Notes: generated from the sequence alone by a model not told the origin. A stretch of 64,000 nucleotides of DNA from Bailinhaonella thermotolerans (GCF_003594875.1 NZ_QZEY01000013.1:175747-239746); one strand, 5' to 3'; shown: positions 29,068-37,524, counted from the stretch's first letter. Numbers and translations are program-made.

Positions 29068-29083
29068 TGTGAAGTCTTTCACG
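29068..29083. promoter_or_regulatory. CRP-type binding site upstream of whiB1
   Basis: TGTGAAGTCTTTCACG matches TGTGA-N6-TCACA in nine of ten specified positions; the inner arms GTGAA/TTCAC are perfect. It is 56-71 bases ahead of the whiB1 start. CRP regulation of whiB1 is established in M. tuberculosis; here it is inferred. Confidence 0.6.
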
Positions 29084-29270
29084 AACTACGGCGAACAAAT
29101 ACCGGGCCTTGGTGGGGTCCCGGTATGAGTGTCGGACACCGGATCGTGGGGGAGGCGTCCTCGCCGTGAGCTACGTTCTGGTGTCGGTTCGAGCCTCGCA
29201 GTCATGAGGATCACACGCAAGACCCTTGGAGAAAGGTTTTGGCCGAAATGACTGTCAATTGCGTCACATA

Positions 29271-29285
29271 ATCACTGACAGTGAT
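29271..29285. other. Short inverted repeat at the 3' end of the dagK-like gene
   Basis: ATCACTGACAGTGAT is a 6-bp inverted repeat with a 3-base centre, four bases beyond the gene's stop. It is too weak to be a convincing terminator. It could be an operator or chance. Confidence 0.25.
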
Positions 29286-29288
29286 CGA

Positions 29289-30242
29289 CTAGACCAGAAC
29301 CTGTAACGCGTCCGGTATGGAGTAGAACGTCACCTTCTCCGCCTCGCCGAGGTATTCCCCGTCCAATTGGAACGCGATGGGGCGGCTCGACGAAAGCGCC
29401 AGCTCGGAGGCATCGTGCACCTGCACCAGCCGCCGCCCGCGCAGGGGCGTGGACCGCTCGCCGACGATCTGCCGGACCACGTTGAGGATGCTCGGCAGCC
29501 CCAGCCGCGACAGCCCCAGCAGGTCGAGCCCCGCGTCGAACGCCGACAGCGGGGTCGGGTTGACCGGCCGCGAGCCGAGGTAGGTCCACGGGGCGGTGTT
29601 CGTCACGATCGCCATGAAGATCCCGGACTCCCCCGGGTGCCCGGGCCGGGTCAGCGTGAGCGCCGCCCGCCTCCGGTCCGTCATCAGGTAGTGCCGCAGC
29701 GCCGTGCTGACGTACAGCCCCGGCGTGGCGCGGTAGCCGGCTCCGCGCAGGCCCTCCACCGCCCGCACCACCTCGGCGTCGTAGCCCACGCCGGCGCAGA
29801 ACGTGAAGTACCGCTCGGTGTGCTCGCCCGCCTCGCTCCACGCCGCCCGGCCCAGCCCCACCGTACGGCGGCTGCCCGACCGCAGCGCCTCCAGGGCGAC
29901 GCCGGTCGCCTCCACCGGGTTGCCCGGGATGCCGAGGGCGCGGGCGAAGACGTTCGCGCTGCCGCCGGGGATCATCGCCAGCGCCGGGCGGTCCGGCGAC
30001 GGCCCGTCCTCCAGCAGCCCGTTGACCGCCTCGTTGATCGTGCCGTCCCCGCCCAGCACCGCCACCACGTCGTAGCGCCCGTCCCGGGCCGCCTCCCGCG
30101 CCAGCTTCGCCGCGTGCCCCCGGTAGCGCGTCTCGGTCACGTCCAGCCGCACGGCGGCGCCGAGCGCGCGGATGAGCACGTCGCGGGTCCGCTGGTTGGT
30201 GGTCGTGGCCTTGGGGTTGACCAGCAGCAGTGCGCGCAGCAT
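29289..30242 (-). CDS. Diacylglycerol kinase-family lipid kinase
   Basis: A 317-aa DAGK-catalytic-domain protein: LLLVNPKATTTNQRTRD at the N-terminus, VVAVLGGDGTINEAVNGL (nucleotide site) and MIPGGSANVFARALGI, then a C-terminal beta domain ending in FQLDGEYLGEAEKVTF. The substrate may be diacylglycerol, ceramide or another lipid. ATG 30242 begins at the domain boundary; a very long open frame upstream is a GC artefact. It lies next to whiB1, matching the order recalled for M. tuberculosis Rv3218-Rv3219. Confidence 0.92.
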   Translation of the reverse strand: MLRALLLVNPKATTTNQRTRDVLIRALGAAVRLDVTETRYRGHAAKLAREAARDGRYDVVAVLGGDGTINEAVNGLLEDGPSPDRPALAMIPGGSANVFARALGIPGNPVEATGVALEALRSGSRRTVGLGRAAWSEAGEHTERYFTFCAGVGYDAEVVRAVEGLRGAGYRATPGLYVSTALRHYLMTDRRRAALTLTRPGHPGESGIFMAIVTNTAPWTYLGSRPVNPTPLSAFDAGLDLLGLSRLGLPSILNVVRQIVGERSTPLRGRRLVQVHDASELALSSSRPIAFQLDGEYLGEAEKVTFYSIPDALQVLV

Positions 30243-30278
30243 TCCGCCAGGGTATCCGGGCGCGGGTAGGCTGGCGGC

Positions 30279-30686
30279 GTGCGGAACCGCCCCTTCACGC
30301 TGATCGCGGCGGCCCTGGTGGTCGCCCTCCAGGGCCTGGTCGCGTTCGGCCTCGGCGCCTTCGTCGGCTTCCTCACCCTCACCGAGGGCACCGACAACAT
30401 CCCCGGCGAGGTCTTCCAGATCGTCTTCGGCCTGGCCCTCGGCATCGGCCTCCTGGTCGTCGCCCGCGGCATCCTCCAGGCCGAACGCTGGACCCGCGGC
30501 CCCGCGATCACCGTCCAGCTCTTCATCGCCCCCATCGCGTTCTTCATGCTCCAGAACGCCATGTACGCCCCGGGCATCCCCCTGACCGCCTCCGCGGTGA
30601 TAGTCCTGCTGACCCTCCTGAGCCCGCCCTCCACCCGGGCCATAGCCGAAGCGGAAGGCGACCCGGAGAGCAAGCCCACCCCCTGA
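30279..30686 (+). CDS. Small integral membrane protein (Rv3217c-like position)
   Basis: A 135-aa protein with four probable membrane segments (about 7-32, 44-62, 73-92 and 98-115) and a charged cytoplasmic tail. The function is unknown. GTG 30279 is 36 bases from the divergent lipid-kinase start. Its place beside the kinase, whiB1 and pdtaS parallels a conserved membrane protein gene in M. tuberculosis, as I recall it. Confidence 0.8.
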   Translation: MRNRPFTLIAAALVVALQGLVAFGLGAFVGFLTLTEGTDNIPGEVFQIVFGLALGIGLLVVARGILQAERWTRGPAITVQLFIAPIAFFMLQNAMYAPGIPLTASAVIVLLTLLSPPSTRAIAEAEGDPESKPTP

Positions 30687-30704
30687 CCCGCGCCCTTCCA
30701 CCCC

Positions 30705-30790
30705 GCCGTGATCTCGCCATCCCGCCCCAAGCCGACACCACCCCAAGCCTCGGGAAACGCGGGGAACGTGCGGGATCGCAAGATCACGGC
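30705..30790. repeat. Dispersed element with terminal inverted repeats, copy B
   Basis: The left end GCCGTGATCTCGCCATCCCG and right end CGGGATCGCAAGATCACGGC pair at 18 of 20 positions; the element is 86 bp, identical in length to copy A at 77-162. The interior shares a gccgacaccacc block followed by CCTCGGG. It begins 18 bases after the membrane protein stop. Confidence 0.65.
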
Positions 30791-30877
30791 CCACGGCGAG
30801 GCCGAGGCCGGGGACGAAGCCGCCACCCGCGACCAGCCGGCGCCGCGCCGCCGTACGGCCTGAGCGGGCCCCACACC

Positions 30878-30953
30878 GCCGTGATCTCGCGATTCGGCAT
30901 CGCGGCGACACCACGCGCCCCCGGGAGATGTCGGGGGCGCGCGAGGTCACGGC
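30878..30953. repeat. Dispersed element with terminal inverted repeats, copy C
   Basis: A 76-bp relative of copies A and B, with left end GCCGTGATCTCGCGAT and right end CGCGAGGTCACGGC (13 of 14 paired). It ends eight bases before the stop of the acetolactate-synthase-like gene. Between copies B and C lies one GCCGTACGGC (30850-30859). Confidence 0.6.
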
Positions 30954-30961
30954 GCGGGGGG

Positions 30962-32611
30962 TCAGACGCCCGTGGTGTTGCGGGGGTAGGCGATCTGGGG
31001 GTCGGTGGCGATGTTGACCAGGTAGGGGACCTCGCTGGCGAAGGCGCGCTGGAGGGCGGGGGCGATCTCGGAGGGCTTGCGGACGAGTTCGCCGTCGCCG
31101 CCGAGGGCCTTGACCACCTGGTCGTACCGGCACTCGGGCTGGAGGTCGGCGGCGACGTCGTAGCCGTAGAGCATCTGCATGGGGTGCTTCTCCAGGCCCC
31201 ACGCGCCGTTGTTGCCGCAGATCATGACGACCGGGAGCTTGTGGCGGACGAGGGTGTCCACGTCCATCAGGGAGAACCCGGCCGCGCCGTCGCCCAGGAG
31301 CAGGACCACCTGCGAGGACGGGCGGGCGAGGCGGGCGGCGATGGCGTAGCCGAGGCCGGTCCCGAGGCAGCCGTACGGACCGGGGTCGAGCCACCCGCCG
31401 GGGCGGCGCGGCTCGATGTACTTGCCGGCGTACGACACGAAGTCGCCGCCGTCGCCGATCACGATGGCGTCGTCGGCGAGGAGGGGGTTGAGCTCGCCGT
31501 AGATCCGCATCGGGTGGATCGGGTCGGCGTCGGAGGCGAGCAGTTCCGCGTCCCCGGCGACGGCGGCGCGGGCGGCCTCGGCGAGCGAGGCGACCCACGG
31601 CGCGTACCGCTTCGGCGAGACGCCCGCCTTGCCCGCCGCGTCCGCGAGACCGGCGAAGACCAGGGACAGGTCGCCCGAGGCGGACCCGGCCGTCTGCATA
31701 TGGGTGGCGAGCTGGGAGGACGCGTCGGCGAGGTGGACCACGCGGGCGAGCGGGGCGCCGTCCCGGCCGCCGAACAGGCCGTAGCCCAGCCGGAAGTCCA
31801 GTGGCGTGCCCGCGACGATCACCAGGTCGGCCTGGCCGAAGGCGCGGGAACGGGCGCGGGTGGCCAGCAGTTCGTGCCCGGCCGGCAGGATGCCCCGGCC
31901 CTGGCCGTTGGCGATGACCGGGAGGCGCAACTCCTCGGCGCAGGCGCGGGCGGCCTCGGCCGCGCCGTCCATCCACACATCGGAGCCGAGCACGAGGACC
32001 GGGCGCTCGGCCTCGGCCAACAGCGCGGCGATCCCCGCCAGCGCCTCCGCGTCCGGCTCGCGCGCCTCCACCGGGGAGGGCGGGGCCACGGTCGCGGTGG
32101 CCGGGGAGAACAGGTGGTCCATGTACACGTCGAGGAACACCGGGCCGCGGTGCGGGGCCGACGCCGTGCGGAAGGCCAGGTCCACGTCGTCGGCCACGGA
32201 CGCGGCGTCGCCCGCGGTGAACGCGAGCTTGGTGACCGGCGCGAGCAGCGGCGGGTGGTCGAGCTCCTGGAGCGCGCCGCTCCCCCAGCGCGACGCGGGG
32301 GCCCGGCCGCCGATCACGACCAGCGGCGACCCGTTGAAGTGCGCGGTGGCGACGGCCGAGACGCCGTTCGTGACGCCCGGCCCGGCGGTGAGCACGGCCA
32401 GCCCGGGGCGCCGGGTGAGCTTGGCGGTCGCCTCGGCGGCGAAGACCGCGGTCTGCTCGTGCCGTACGTCCACGAGGCGCATGCCGTCCTTGACCGCGCC
32501 GTCGTACAGCGGGAACACGTGCCCGCCGGACAGGGTGAACATGGTCTCGATGCCGTGCGCCCGCGCGACGGCGACCGCGGTGTCGCCCGCGTGTCCCTGG
32601 ATCTCCCGCAT
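30962..32611 (-). CDS. Acetolactate synthase-like thiamine diphosphate enzyme
   Basis: A 549-aa protein with the three-domain TPP-enzyme layout: N-terminal Pyr domain with the catalytic Glu in VDVRHEQTAVFAAEA, a central domain, and the PP domain with GDGAAGFSLMDVDTLVRHKLP, a GDG-N26-NN-type cofactor site ending at CGNNGAW. It resembles large-subunit acetolactate synthases (IlvB/IlvG type), but no small regulatory subunit gene is adjacent. It may be catabolic or act on another 2-oxoacid. ATG 32611. It is divergent from the carotenoid oxygenase gene. Confidence 0.85.
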   Translation of the reverse strand: MREIQGHAGDTAVAVARAHGIETMFTLSGGHVFPLYDGAVKDGMRLVDVRHEQTAVFAAEATAKLTRRPGLAVLTAGPGVTNGVSAVATAHFNGSPLVVIGGRAPASRWGSGALQELDHPPLLAPVTKLAFTAGDAASVADDVDLAFRTASAPHRGPVFLDVYMDHLFSPATATVAPPSPVEAREPDAEALAGIAALLAEAERPVLVLGSDVWMDGAAEAARACAEELRLPVIANGQGRGILPAGHELLATRARSRAFGQADLVIVAGTPLDFRLGYGLFGGRDGAPLARVVHLADASSQLATHMQTAGSASGDLSLVFAGLADAAGKAGVSPKRYAPWVASLAEAARAAVAGDAELLASDADPIHPMRIYGELNPLLADDAIVIGDGGDFVSYAGKYIEPRRPGGWLDPGPYGCLGTGLGYAIAARLARPSSQVVLLLGDGAAGFSLMDVDTLVRHKLPVVMICGNNGAWGLEKHPMQMLYGYDVAADLQPECRYDQVVKALGGDGELVRKPSEIAPALQRAFASEVPYLVNIATDPQIAYPRNTTGV

Positions 32612-32704
32612 GGCGGCACGTTACCAGCCGGTCACCTTGACGGTCCCCCCTCGGCTGGGGTGGACTGAACGTCATTCGGTTTTTGAACGCGTTAGGTGGC
32701 CGTC

Positions 32705-34387
32705 ATGCCGATCCCCCGCTCGATCCTCACCAAGGACGAACCCACCGACCTCGACCTGGACCTCGTGGCGGGGAGCTGGCCCGCGGACCTGGGCGGGCAC
32801 GTCTACATCAGCACGTCCGACCAGCGCACCCACCCGATCCACGCCTTCTTCGGCGACGGGATCATGGTCCGGCTCGACCTGCGCCCCGGCGCCGCCGGCC
32901 GGTTCGCCTGGCGCCCGCGCCTGATCGGCACCCCGTCGGTACGGCTGCGCGGCCGGCGCCCGGACCTGTTCGAGAACACCCCGGTCGGCACCAGCTCGCC
33001 GTGGGGCCAGGTGAACGCCGCCAACACCGCGCCGCTGCCCTGGGGCGACCGGCTCTTCGCGACGTGGGACGCCGGGCGGCCGGTCGAGGTGGACCCCGTC
33101 TCGCTGGGGTTCCTGGCCGAGGTCGGGCACCGCGACGACTGGGCCCCGACGCCGGACCAGTCCGCCGCGCTGCCGCTGCTGTCCACGACCGCGCACCCGG
33201 TGATCGACCCGGACCGGGACTGCCTGTGGGGGGTCTCCCGCGACGTCTTCAGCGGCGTCCTGTCGGTGATCCGGTACGACGGGCACGGCCGCCACGTCAC
33301 GCGCCGGCCGATCGACGGGGTCACGTTCCCGCAGGCCACCCACACGATCACGCAGACGCGCGACTGGCTCGTCCTGGCCGACACGGCGTACAAGATCGAC
33401 ATTGACGAGGTGCTGGGCGCGGGCGACCGCAAGGTGGCCAACAACCCCGACGGGCCGCTCGTGCTCGTCCGCAAGTCCGCGCTCGACGAGGCCCCGCCGG
33501 GCACGGCGGTCGCGGGGTCGGTCTTCCGCATCGCGCCCGAAGTCAACCACTTCTACGCGACGTACGACGACTCGTCCGGGATCCGCGTGGTCATGGAGCA
33601 CTCGGCGGGCGTGGACATCGGGATGTACCTGCGCGAGGACGACGTGGACGTGTTCGGGCGGCCGATCGACCCGGCGCTGCGCGGGATGTACTCCCACGGC
33701 ATGAGCCCGGCGCTGACCACGGTGATGGAGTTCGACCCGGAGAAGGGCACGGTCACCGACGTCGGGCGGCTGTACGACCCGGAGAGGTACTGGCAGGCCG
33801 AGCTGTCGGCGATCGACTGGTCGCGCGAGGGGATCACCGCCCCGACCGTGCACCACCTGGTCTTCCAGGGGTTCCACCCGGAGGGGATCAACCAGCGGGC
33901 GCTGCGCAACTACGGCGACCGCGTGGACCGGTCGCTGTTCCCCGGGTCGGAGACGCCGTCGGTGCTCGCGACGCTCGAACGCGACACGCTCAAGCCGAGG
34001 TCGGAGTGGGCCTGGTCGCTGGACGACTACCCCACCTCGCCGGTGTTCGTGCCGCGCTCGCCCGGGGCGGACGGCCGCAGCAGGTACGCCGGGGCGGACC
34101 CGGGCGGGCACGACGGGTACCTCGTGGTGATCGTGCACAACGACGCGCGCTTCCGGGTCGAGGTGTTCGACGCGGCGGACGTCTCGCGCGGGCCGGTGGC
34201 CGTGCTGGCGCCGCCGCCGGGCACGGTGATCCCGTTCATGATCCACTCGGCGTGGATGCCGCGGGCGGTCGCCGCCGACCCCGGGATCGAGCGGCTGCGC
34301 TTCGCCGACGACCTGGACGGACGCCTCGACCAGCTCGACCCCGAACTCCGCGCGGTGGCCCGCGAGGTGGCCGCCGAGATCGGCTGA
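32705..34387 (+). CDS. Carotenoid oxygenase family protein
   Basis: A 560-aa seven-bladed-propeller non-haem iron dioxygenase. Iron-binding histidines are expected in STTAHPVIDP, QATHTITQTRDW, YSHGMSP and the C-terminal MIHSAW. The family cleaves carotenoids, apocarotenoids or stilbenes; no carotenoid genes lie nearby, so the substrate is open. ATG 32705 follows TAGGTGG; GTG 32696 is an alternative. The next gene starts 50 bases after its stop. Confidence 0.88.
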   Translation: MPIPRSILTKDEPTDLDLDLVAGSWPADLGGHVYISTSDQRTHPIHAFFGDGIMVRLDLRPGAAGRFAWRPRLIGTPSVRLRGRRPDLFENTPVGTSSPWGQVNAANTAPLPWGDRLFATWDAGRPVEVDPVSLGFLAEVGHRDDWAPTPDQSAALPLLSTTAHPVIDPDRDCLWGVSRDVFSGVLSVIRYDGHGRHVTRRPIDGVTFPQATHTITQTRDWLVLADTAYKIDIDEVLGAGDRKVANNPDGPLVLVRKSALDEAPPGTAVAGSVFRIAPEVNHFYATYDDSSGIRVVMEHSAGVDIGMYLREDDVDVFGRPIDPALRGMYSHGMSPALTTVMEFDPEKGTVTDVGRLYDPERYWQAELSAIDWSREGITAPTVHHLVFQGFHPEGINQRALRNYGDRVDRSLFPGSETPSVLATLERDTLKPRSEWAWSLDDYPTSPVFVPRSPGADGRSRYAGADPGGHDGYLVVIVHNDARFRVEVFDAADVSRGPVAVLAPPPGTVIPFMIHSAWMPRAVAADPGIERLRFADDLDGRLDQLDPELRAVAREVAAEIG

Positions 34388-34436
34388 ACTCGCGGGCGCG
34401 GTCGGTCGTCTAACTCCCCGACGAACGGGAGGACCG

Positions 34437-35156
34437 ATGATCCGCACCATCCTGGCGACCACCGCCGCGGCCGCCGTCGCCGTCGCCGCCACCCCGGCGA
34501 CGGCCGCGACCGGCCCGTCCGCCGGCCCTCTGAGCGGCGCCGCCGCCGTGCCGTACGGCGTCGCCGCCGCGCCCGCCGTGCCGTACGGCGTGAGCGCGGG
34601 GGCGCCCGTGACGACGATCCCGAAGGACTTCCTGCTGCTGGAGAGGAAGTCGCGCAAGCCGGTGAAGTACCCCGACGAGCAGCGCTGGGCGCGCAGTTCG
34701 CGCACGGGCGAGCCACTGCTGCTGAAGCCGTGCGGGGAGCGGAACGCGCCGGGCGCCGCGGGCCGGGCCGCCGCGCGGTCGCTGTACTTCACCGAGCCGA
34801 CGGTGCTCCAGGGCGAGCAGCTCGTGGTGTACCGGAACGAGGGCGCCGCCCGCGCGGCCATGGACGACCTGCGGGCCAAGCTCCGCTCCTGCTCCAAGCG
34901 GGGGTCGTACCACTTCACGGCGAGCCGGCTCCGCCTCGGCGACGAGGCGGTGCGGGTGGTCGGGCAGACCTGGCGGGGCAGGAACAAGCCGGGCGTCGGC
35001 GGCGAGCGGCACATCGTCGTACGGCGGGGCAGCGCGATCGCCGTCTACGGGATGTACGCCGAGTACGGCAGGCCCGGCGACGCGGAGTTCCGCTGGCACC
35101 AGAGGCTGGCGTCGCGGATGGCCCGCAAGCTCTGCCGCTACGACGGCGGCTGCTGA
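34437..35156 (+). CDS. Secreted protein of unknown function with palindrome-derived VPYGV segments
   Basis: A 239-aa exported protein: a Sec signal peptide (LATTAAAAVAVAATPATA) then a low-complexity stretch containing VPYGV twice, each encoded by an exact GCCGTACGGC element (34550 and 34580). The mature domain (from about 60) has four Cys that may form disulfides (KPCGE, RSCSKR, LCRYDGGC). GGGAGGACC precedes ATG 34437. It resembles short actinobacterial lipoprotein-like sensor proteins in layout, but I recognise no family. Confidence 0.75.
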   Translation: MIRTILATTAAAAVAVAATPATAATGPSAGPLSGAAAVPYGVAAAPAVPYGVSAGAPVTTIPKDFLLLERKSRKPVKYPDEQRWARSSRTGEPLLLKPCGERNAPGAAGRAAARSLYFTEPTVLQGEQLVVYRNEGAARAAMDDLRAKLRSCSKRGSYHFTASRLRLGDEAVRVVGQTWRGRNKPGVGGERHIVVRRGSAIAVYGMYAEYGRPGDAEFRWHQRLASRMARKLCRYDGGC

Positions 35157-35281
35157 CCCGCACCCCGTCCCGGCGCCCCGCGCGGGCGGCGGCGGCCCGG
35201 TAAGCGAGGCTCAGGGGGGCGGGACTCAGGAAACGGACCCAGGTAAACGGGGCTCAGGTAACGGGGATCAGGGGGCGGGGA
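35157..35281. repeat. Short degenerate tandem repeats
   Basis: From about 35200 a unit of roughly 14-16 bases (aacggggctcaggt / ggggatcagggggc) repeats imperfectly up to the stop of the next, convergent gene. No terminator hairpin is evident. Confidence 0.5.
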
Positions 35282-36235
35282 TCAGGGGGCGGGGACGCTC
35301 CAGCCCTTCTCGCGGAACAGGCCGACGTGCTCGGCGTTGACGTACAGCCGGTCCTCGGGGTGCGGGATCCGGAAGTAGTCCTGCGGGTGGAACAGCTCGC
35401 GGCCCTCGTCCGACAGGTCGAGGACGTACCGCTCCGGGGCGCGCCGCTGCGCCAGGTACCGCAGCTCGAACGGGAGCAGCCGGAGCGGGTCGGCGCGCTC
35501 CCAGACGCCGAGCCCGGCCTGCCGCGCCGCCCTGACCATCTCGCGGGCGTTGCGCAGCGCGCCGTCGGACTCGGCCAGCGCCCGCGCCCCGCCGGGCCTC
35601 GGCACCGCCTCCGCCGGGTGGGCCGCCTGCCGCCGGAACGGGTTGACGTTGGGCCAGATGAAGTACGGCGCCGCGTGCCCGGCCGCGAGCAGCCGCTCGT
35701 TGTACGTGGGCGGCCGCGGCGTCTCCCGCTGCTCGCGGTTCACGTAGCACAGCAGCCTGCCGTACCGGTCGATGATCTCGGCGGCGAACGAGAGCCGGAA
35801 CCGGAACGTCTCGGGGGTGAGCCCCTGGGCGGCGACGTCGTCGCCGACCATGGTGCGCAGCGCGGTCGTGGAGATCGTCGCGTGCCGGGCGTGGTTGGGC
35901 GCGGTGGTCTTGTCGAGCCGGTCGAGCAGGTGCTCCTTCAGCGCCGAGCGCAGCCTGAGCGGCGGCAGGCCGGGCGCGAACGGGTCGACGAGGAACTCGG
36001 TCCACGCCGCGTCGGAGATGGGCACGAAGACGTCGGGCCGGGCGGGGAGCGTGAAGCTCACCTCGGGCGCGTCCACGCCCAGGAAGCGGACCCCGAGGTT
36101 GCCGACGGCCGCGACGTTGATCGTGTCGCCGTCGTGGACGGCCCGCTCCACCGTCCCGGGCGCCCCCCGGTGCAGGCCCAGCATCGCGTGACCCACCGTC
36201 GTACCCGACCTGAGCTGCTCGATCGCCTTGGCCAT
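35282..36235 (-). CDS. Staphylococcal-nuclease-like domain protein
   Basis: A 317-aa protein whose N-terminal part resembles the SNase/thermonuclease fold: RAVHDGDTINVAAVGNLGVR followed by FLGVDAPEVSF, then a later LCYVNREQRETPRPPTYNERL block where nucleases have a catalytic Arg/Glu pair. The insert between (about 60-150) is longer than in classical SNase, and activity is uncertain. ATG 36235 is taken because the domain begins soon after; the frame continues to 36313 without a ribosome binding site. There is no signal peptide. Confidence 0.7.
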   Translation of the reverse strand: MAKAIEQLRSGTTVGHAMLGLHRGAPGTVERAVHDGDTINVAAVGNLGVRFLGVDAPEVSFTLPARPDVFVPISDAAWTEFLVDPFAPGLPPLRLRSALKEHLLDRLDKTTAPNHARHATISTTALRTMVGDDVAAQGLTPETFRFRLSFAAEIIDRYGRLLCYVNREQRETPRPPTYNERLLAAGHAAPYFIWPNVNPFRRQAAHPAEAVPRPGGARALAESDGALRNAREMVRAARQAGLGVWERADPLRLLPFELRYLAQRRAPERYVLDLSDEGRELFHPQDYFRIPHPEDRLYVNAEHVGLFREKGWSVPAP

Positions 36236-36329
36236 GACGTCGCTCCCGCCTGCCGTACGCCTGAGGAACCCCGACTGAGCGCCATCATCTGCCCGCGTGA
36301 CGCGGAGCACCACCCGGGTGCGCGAAGTG

Positions 36330-36866
36330 TCACCAGGTGGGGCCGGTCCTCCTCCGGGTGACGAGGGCGGCCAGGCCGTGCACGGCCGCGAGGGCCCCGG
36401 CGGCCAGCGGTACGGCCGCGCGGACGCTCCCGGGGCCGGCGGTGACGCCCGCCGCGCGCAGCCGCCGGTGCGCCCAGAGCGAGAACGGGGCCACGACCAG
36501 CGGCGCGGTGATGAGTCCCGGGGTGTATCCGCGCACGAGCGCGCCCTGGGCGAGATGGCCGGCGGCGTGCCAGCCGAACGCGGCCAGCGCCGCCCGGTAG
36601 AAGCCCGAGCGCCCGCCGCTGCGCGCCCCGGCCGCCGAGGCCGCCGCCACGATCACCGCCATGCCCCCGATCGCCACGTTGACGTGGGCCTGGGGCACGT
36701 CCAGCCGGTCCCAGACGTGCGCGGGCACCCACGGCAGCCGCTCCTCCAGCCGGGGCCTGGCGCGCCGCGACCAGCCCGCCATCGTGACCAGCTCCTCCAG
36801 GTCGTGCACCGCCCACGCCGCGAACAGCCCCCACGTGACGGCCGCCGGCACCCTCGTGTCCGCCAT
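36330..36866 (-). CDS. HXXEE-motif membrane protein
   Basis: A 178-aa membrane protein with the H-x-x-E-E motif at residues 21-25 (VHDLEEL) and about four to five helices, with further His near the membrane (WHAAGHLAQGAL). These residues suggest metal binding; the family is uncharacterised. GAGAGG precedes ATG 36866. A perfect 18-bp palindrome lies 23 bases upstream and matches sites ahead of the divergent cupin gene and of the TetR gene, so it is very likely under that regulator. Confidence 0.82.
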   Translation of the reverse strand: MADTRVPAAVTWGLFAAWAVHDLEELVTMAGWSRRARPRLEERLPWVPAHVWDRLDVPQAHVNVAIGGMAVIVAAASAAGARSGGRSGFYRAALAAFGWHAAGHLAQGALVRGYTPGLITAPLVVAPFSLWAHRRLRAAGVTAGPGSVRAAVPLAAGALAAVHGLAALVTRRRTGPTW

Positions 36867-36888
36867 GATCGCCTCTCACTCGAAACCA

Positions 36889-36906
36889 CAACGCGACGTC
36901 GCGTTG
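36889..36906. promoter_or_regulatory. TetR operator 1 (perfect palindrome)
   Basis: CAACGCGACGTCGCGTTG is an 18-bp perfect palindrome 23 bases before the HXXEE gene start, in its probable promoter. It matches operator 2 at 17 of 18 positions. Confidence 0.75.
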
Positions 36907-36937
36907 CTTTTGGAGAGCGTACGCCTTCCGAGTTTCG

Positions 36938-36955
36938 CAACGCAACGTCGCGTTG
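36938..36955. promoter_or_regulatory. TetR operator 2
   Basis: CAACGCAACGTCGCGTTG differs from operator 1 by one base and is centred 49 bases from it. It lies 67 bases ahead of the cupin start. Confidence 0.72.
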
Positions 36956-37021
36956 TGATTGGCAGAGCGGCGCCCGAAAACGGACCAGCCGATGGGCCTC
37001 GGGAAATGTCATGATCTGAGG

Positions 37022-37333
37022 ATGCGCTTCATCGACGCCGACGGGTTCACCGCCGACCGCCCCTGGGGAGCGGTCGACATCGCCGAGATCGACGGTGCGA
37101 CGGTCCGGCTGCACTGGACCGACCAGCCCTACGTGTGGCACGTGAACGACGGCCCCGAGGTCTTCGTCGTCCTCGAAGGCGCCGTGGACATGCACTACAG
37201 GGAGAACGGCCGGGAGCGGGTGGAGCGGCTGGTCCCGGGCCGGATCTGCCACGCCGAGGTGGGCGACGAGCACGTGGCCCACCCGGCTCCCGAGGCGCGG
37301 ATCCTGGTGATCGAGCGGAAGGGCAGCATCTAG
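37022..37333 (+). CDS. Cupin-domain protein
   Basis: A 103-aa single cupin: PEVFVVLEGAVDMHYRENGR is the first conserved strand pair, with GRICHAEVGDEHVAHP carrying the second motif's His residues. Small cupins bind a metal or a small ligand. It is divergent from the HXXEE gene and precedes the TetR gene. ATG 37022 has no properly spaced ribosome binding site, so the mRNA may be leaderless; in-frame ATG 36992 is an alternative. Confidence 0.8.
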   Translation: MRFIDADGFTADRPWGAVDIAEIDGATVRLHWTDQPYVWHVNDGPEVFVVLEGAVDMHYRENGRERVERLVPGRICHAEVGDEHVAHPAPEARILVIERKGSI

Positions 37334-37505
37334 GCCCCGCGAGGCATCCAGGTCGCGAGGCCGGCGAGCCCGCACGCCATCCAGGCCCGCGACCCCGGTG
37401 AGCCCGCACATCCCGGCACGCGCGCCCCGGCAGCCCGCCATCTCGCCACCCGCCCCCGCGTTCACGGCGCGCCGGGTCCTCCCCCGGTTGCCGGAGCCCG
37501 GATCA

Positions 37506-37523
37506 CAACGCTACGTTGCGTCG
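37506..37523. promoter_or_regulatory. TetR operator 3 overlapping its own gene start
   Basis: CAACGCTACGTTGCGTCG matches operator 1 at 15 of 18 positions and ends one base before the TetR ATG. This fits negative autoregulation. Confidence 0.65.
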
Positions 37524-37524
37524 C

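Noticed and set aside
29287..29300. Half of a DasR (dre) site, actagaccag, near the lipid kinase stop
   Set aside because: Only one half matches the consensus and it is not in a promoter.
29289..32675. A 1128-codon open frame on the minus strand across several genes
   Set aside because: Only its last 317 codons encode a protein (lipid kinase). The rest is antisense to, or out of frame with, the membrane protein and the TPP enzyme, and is Arg/Gly/Pro-rich as expected from GC bias.
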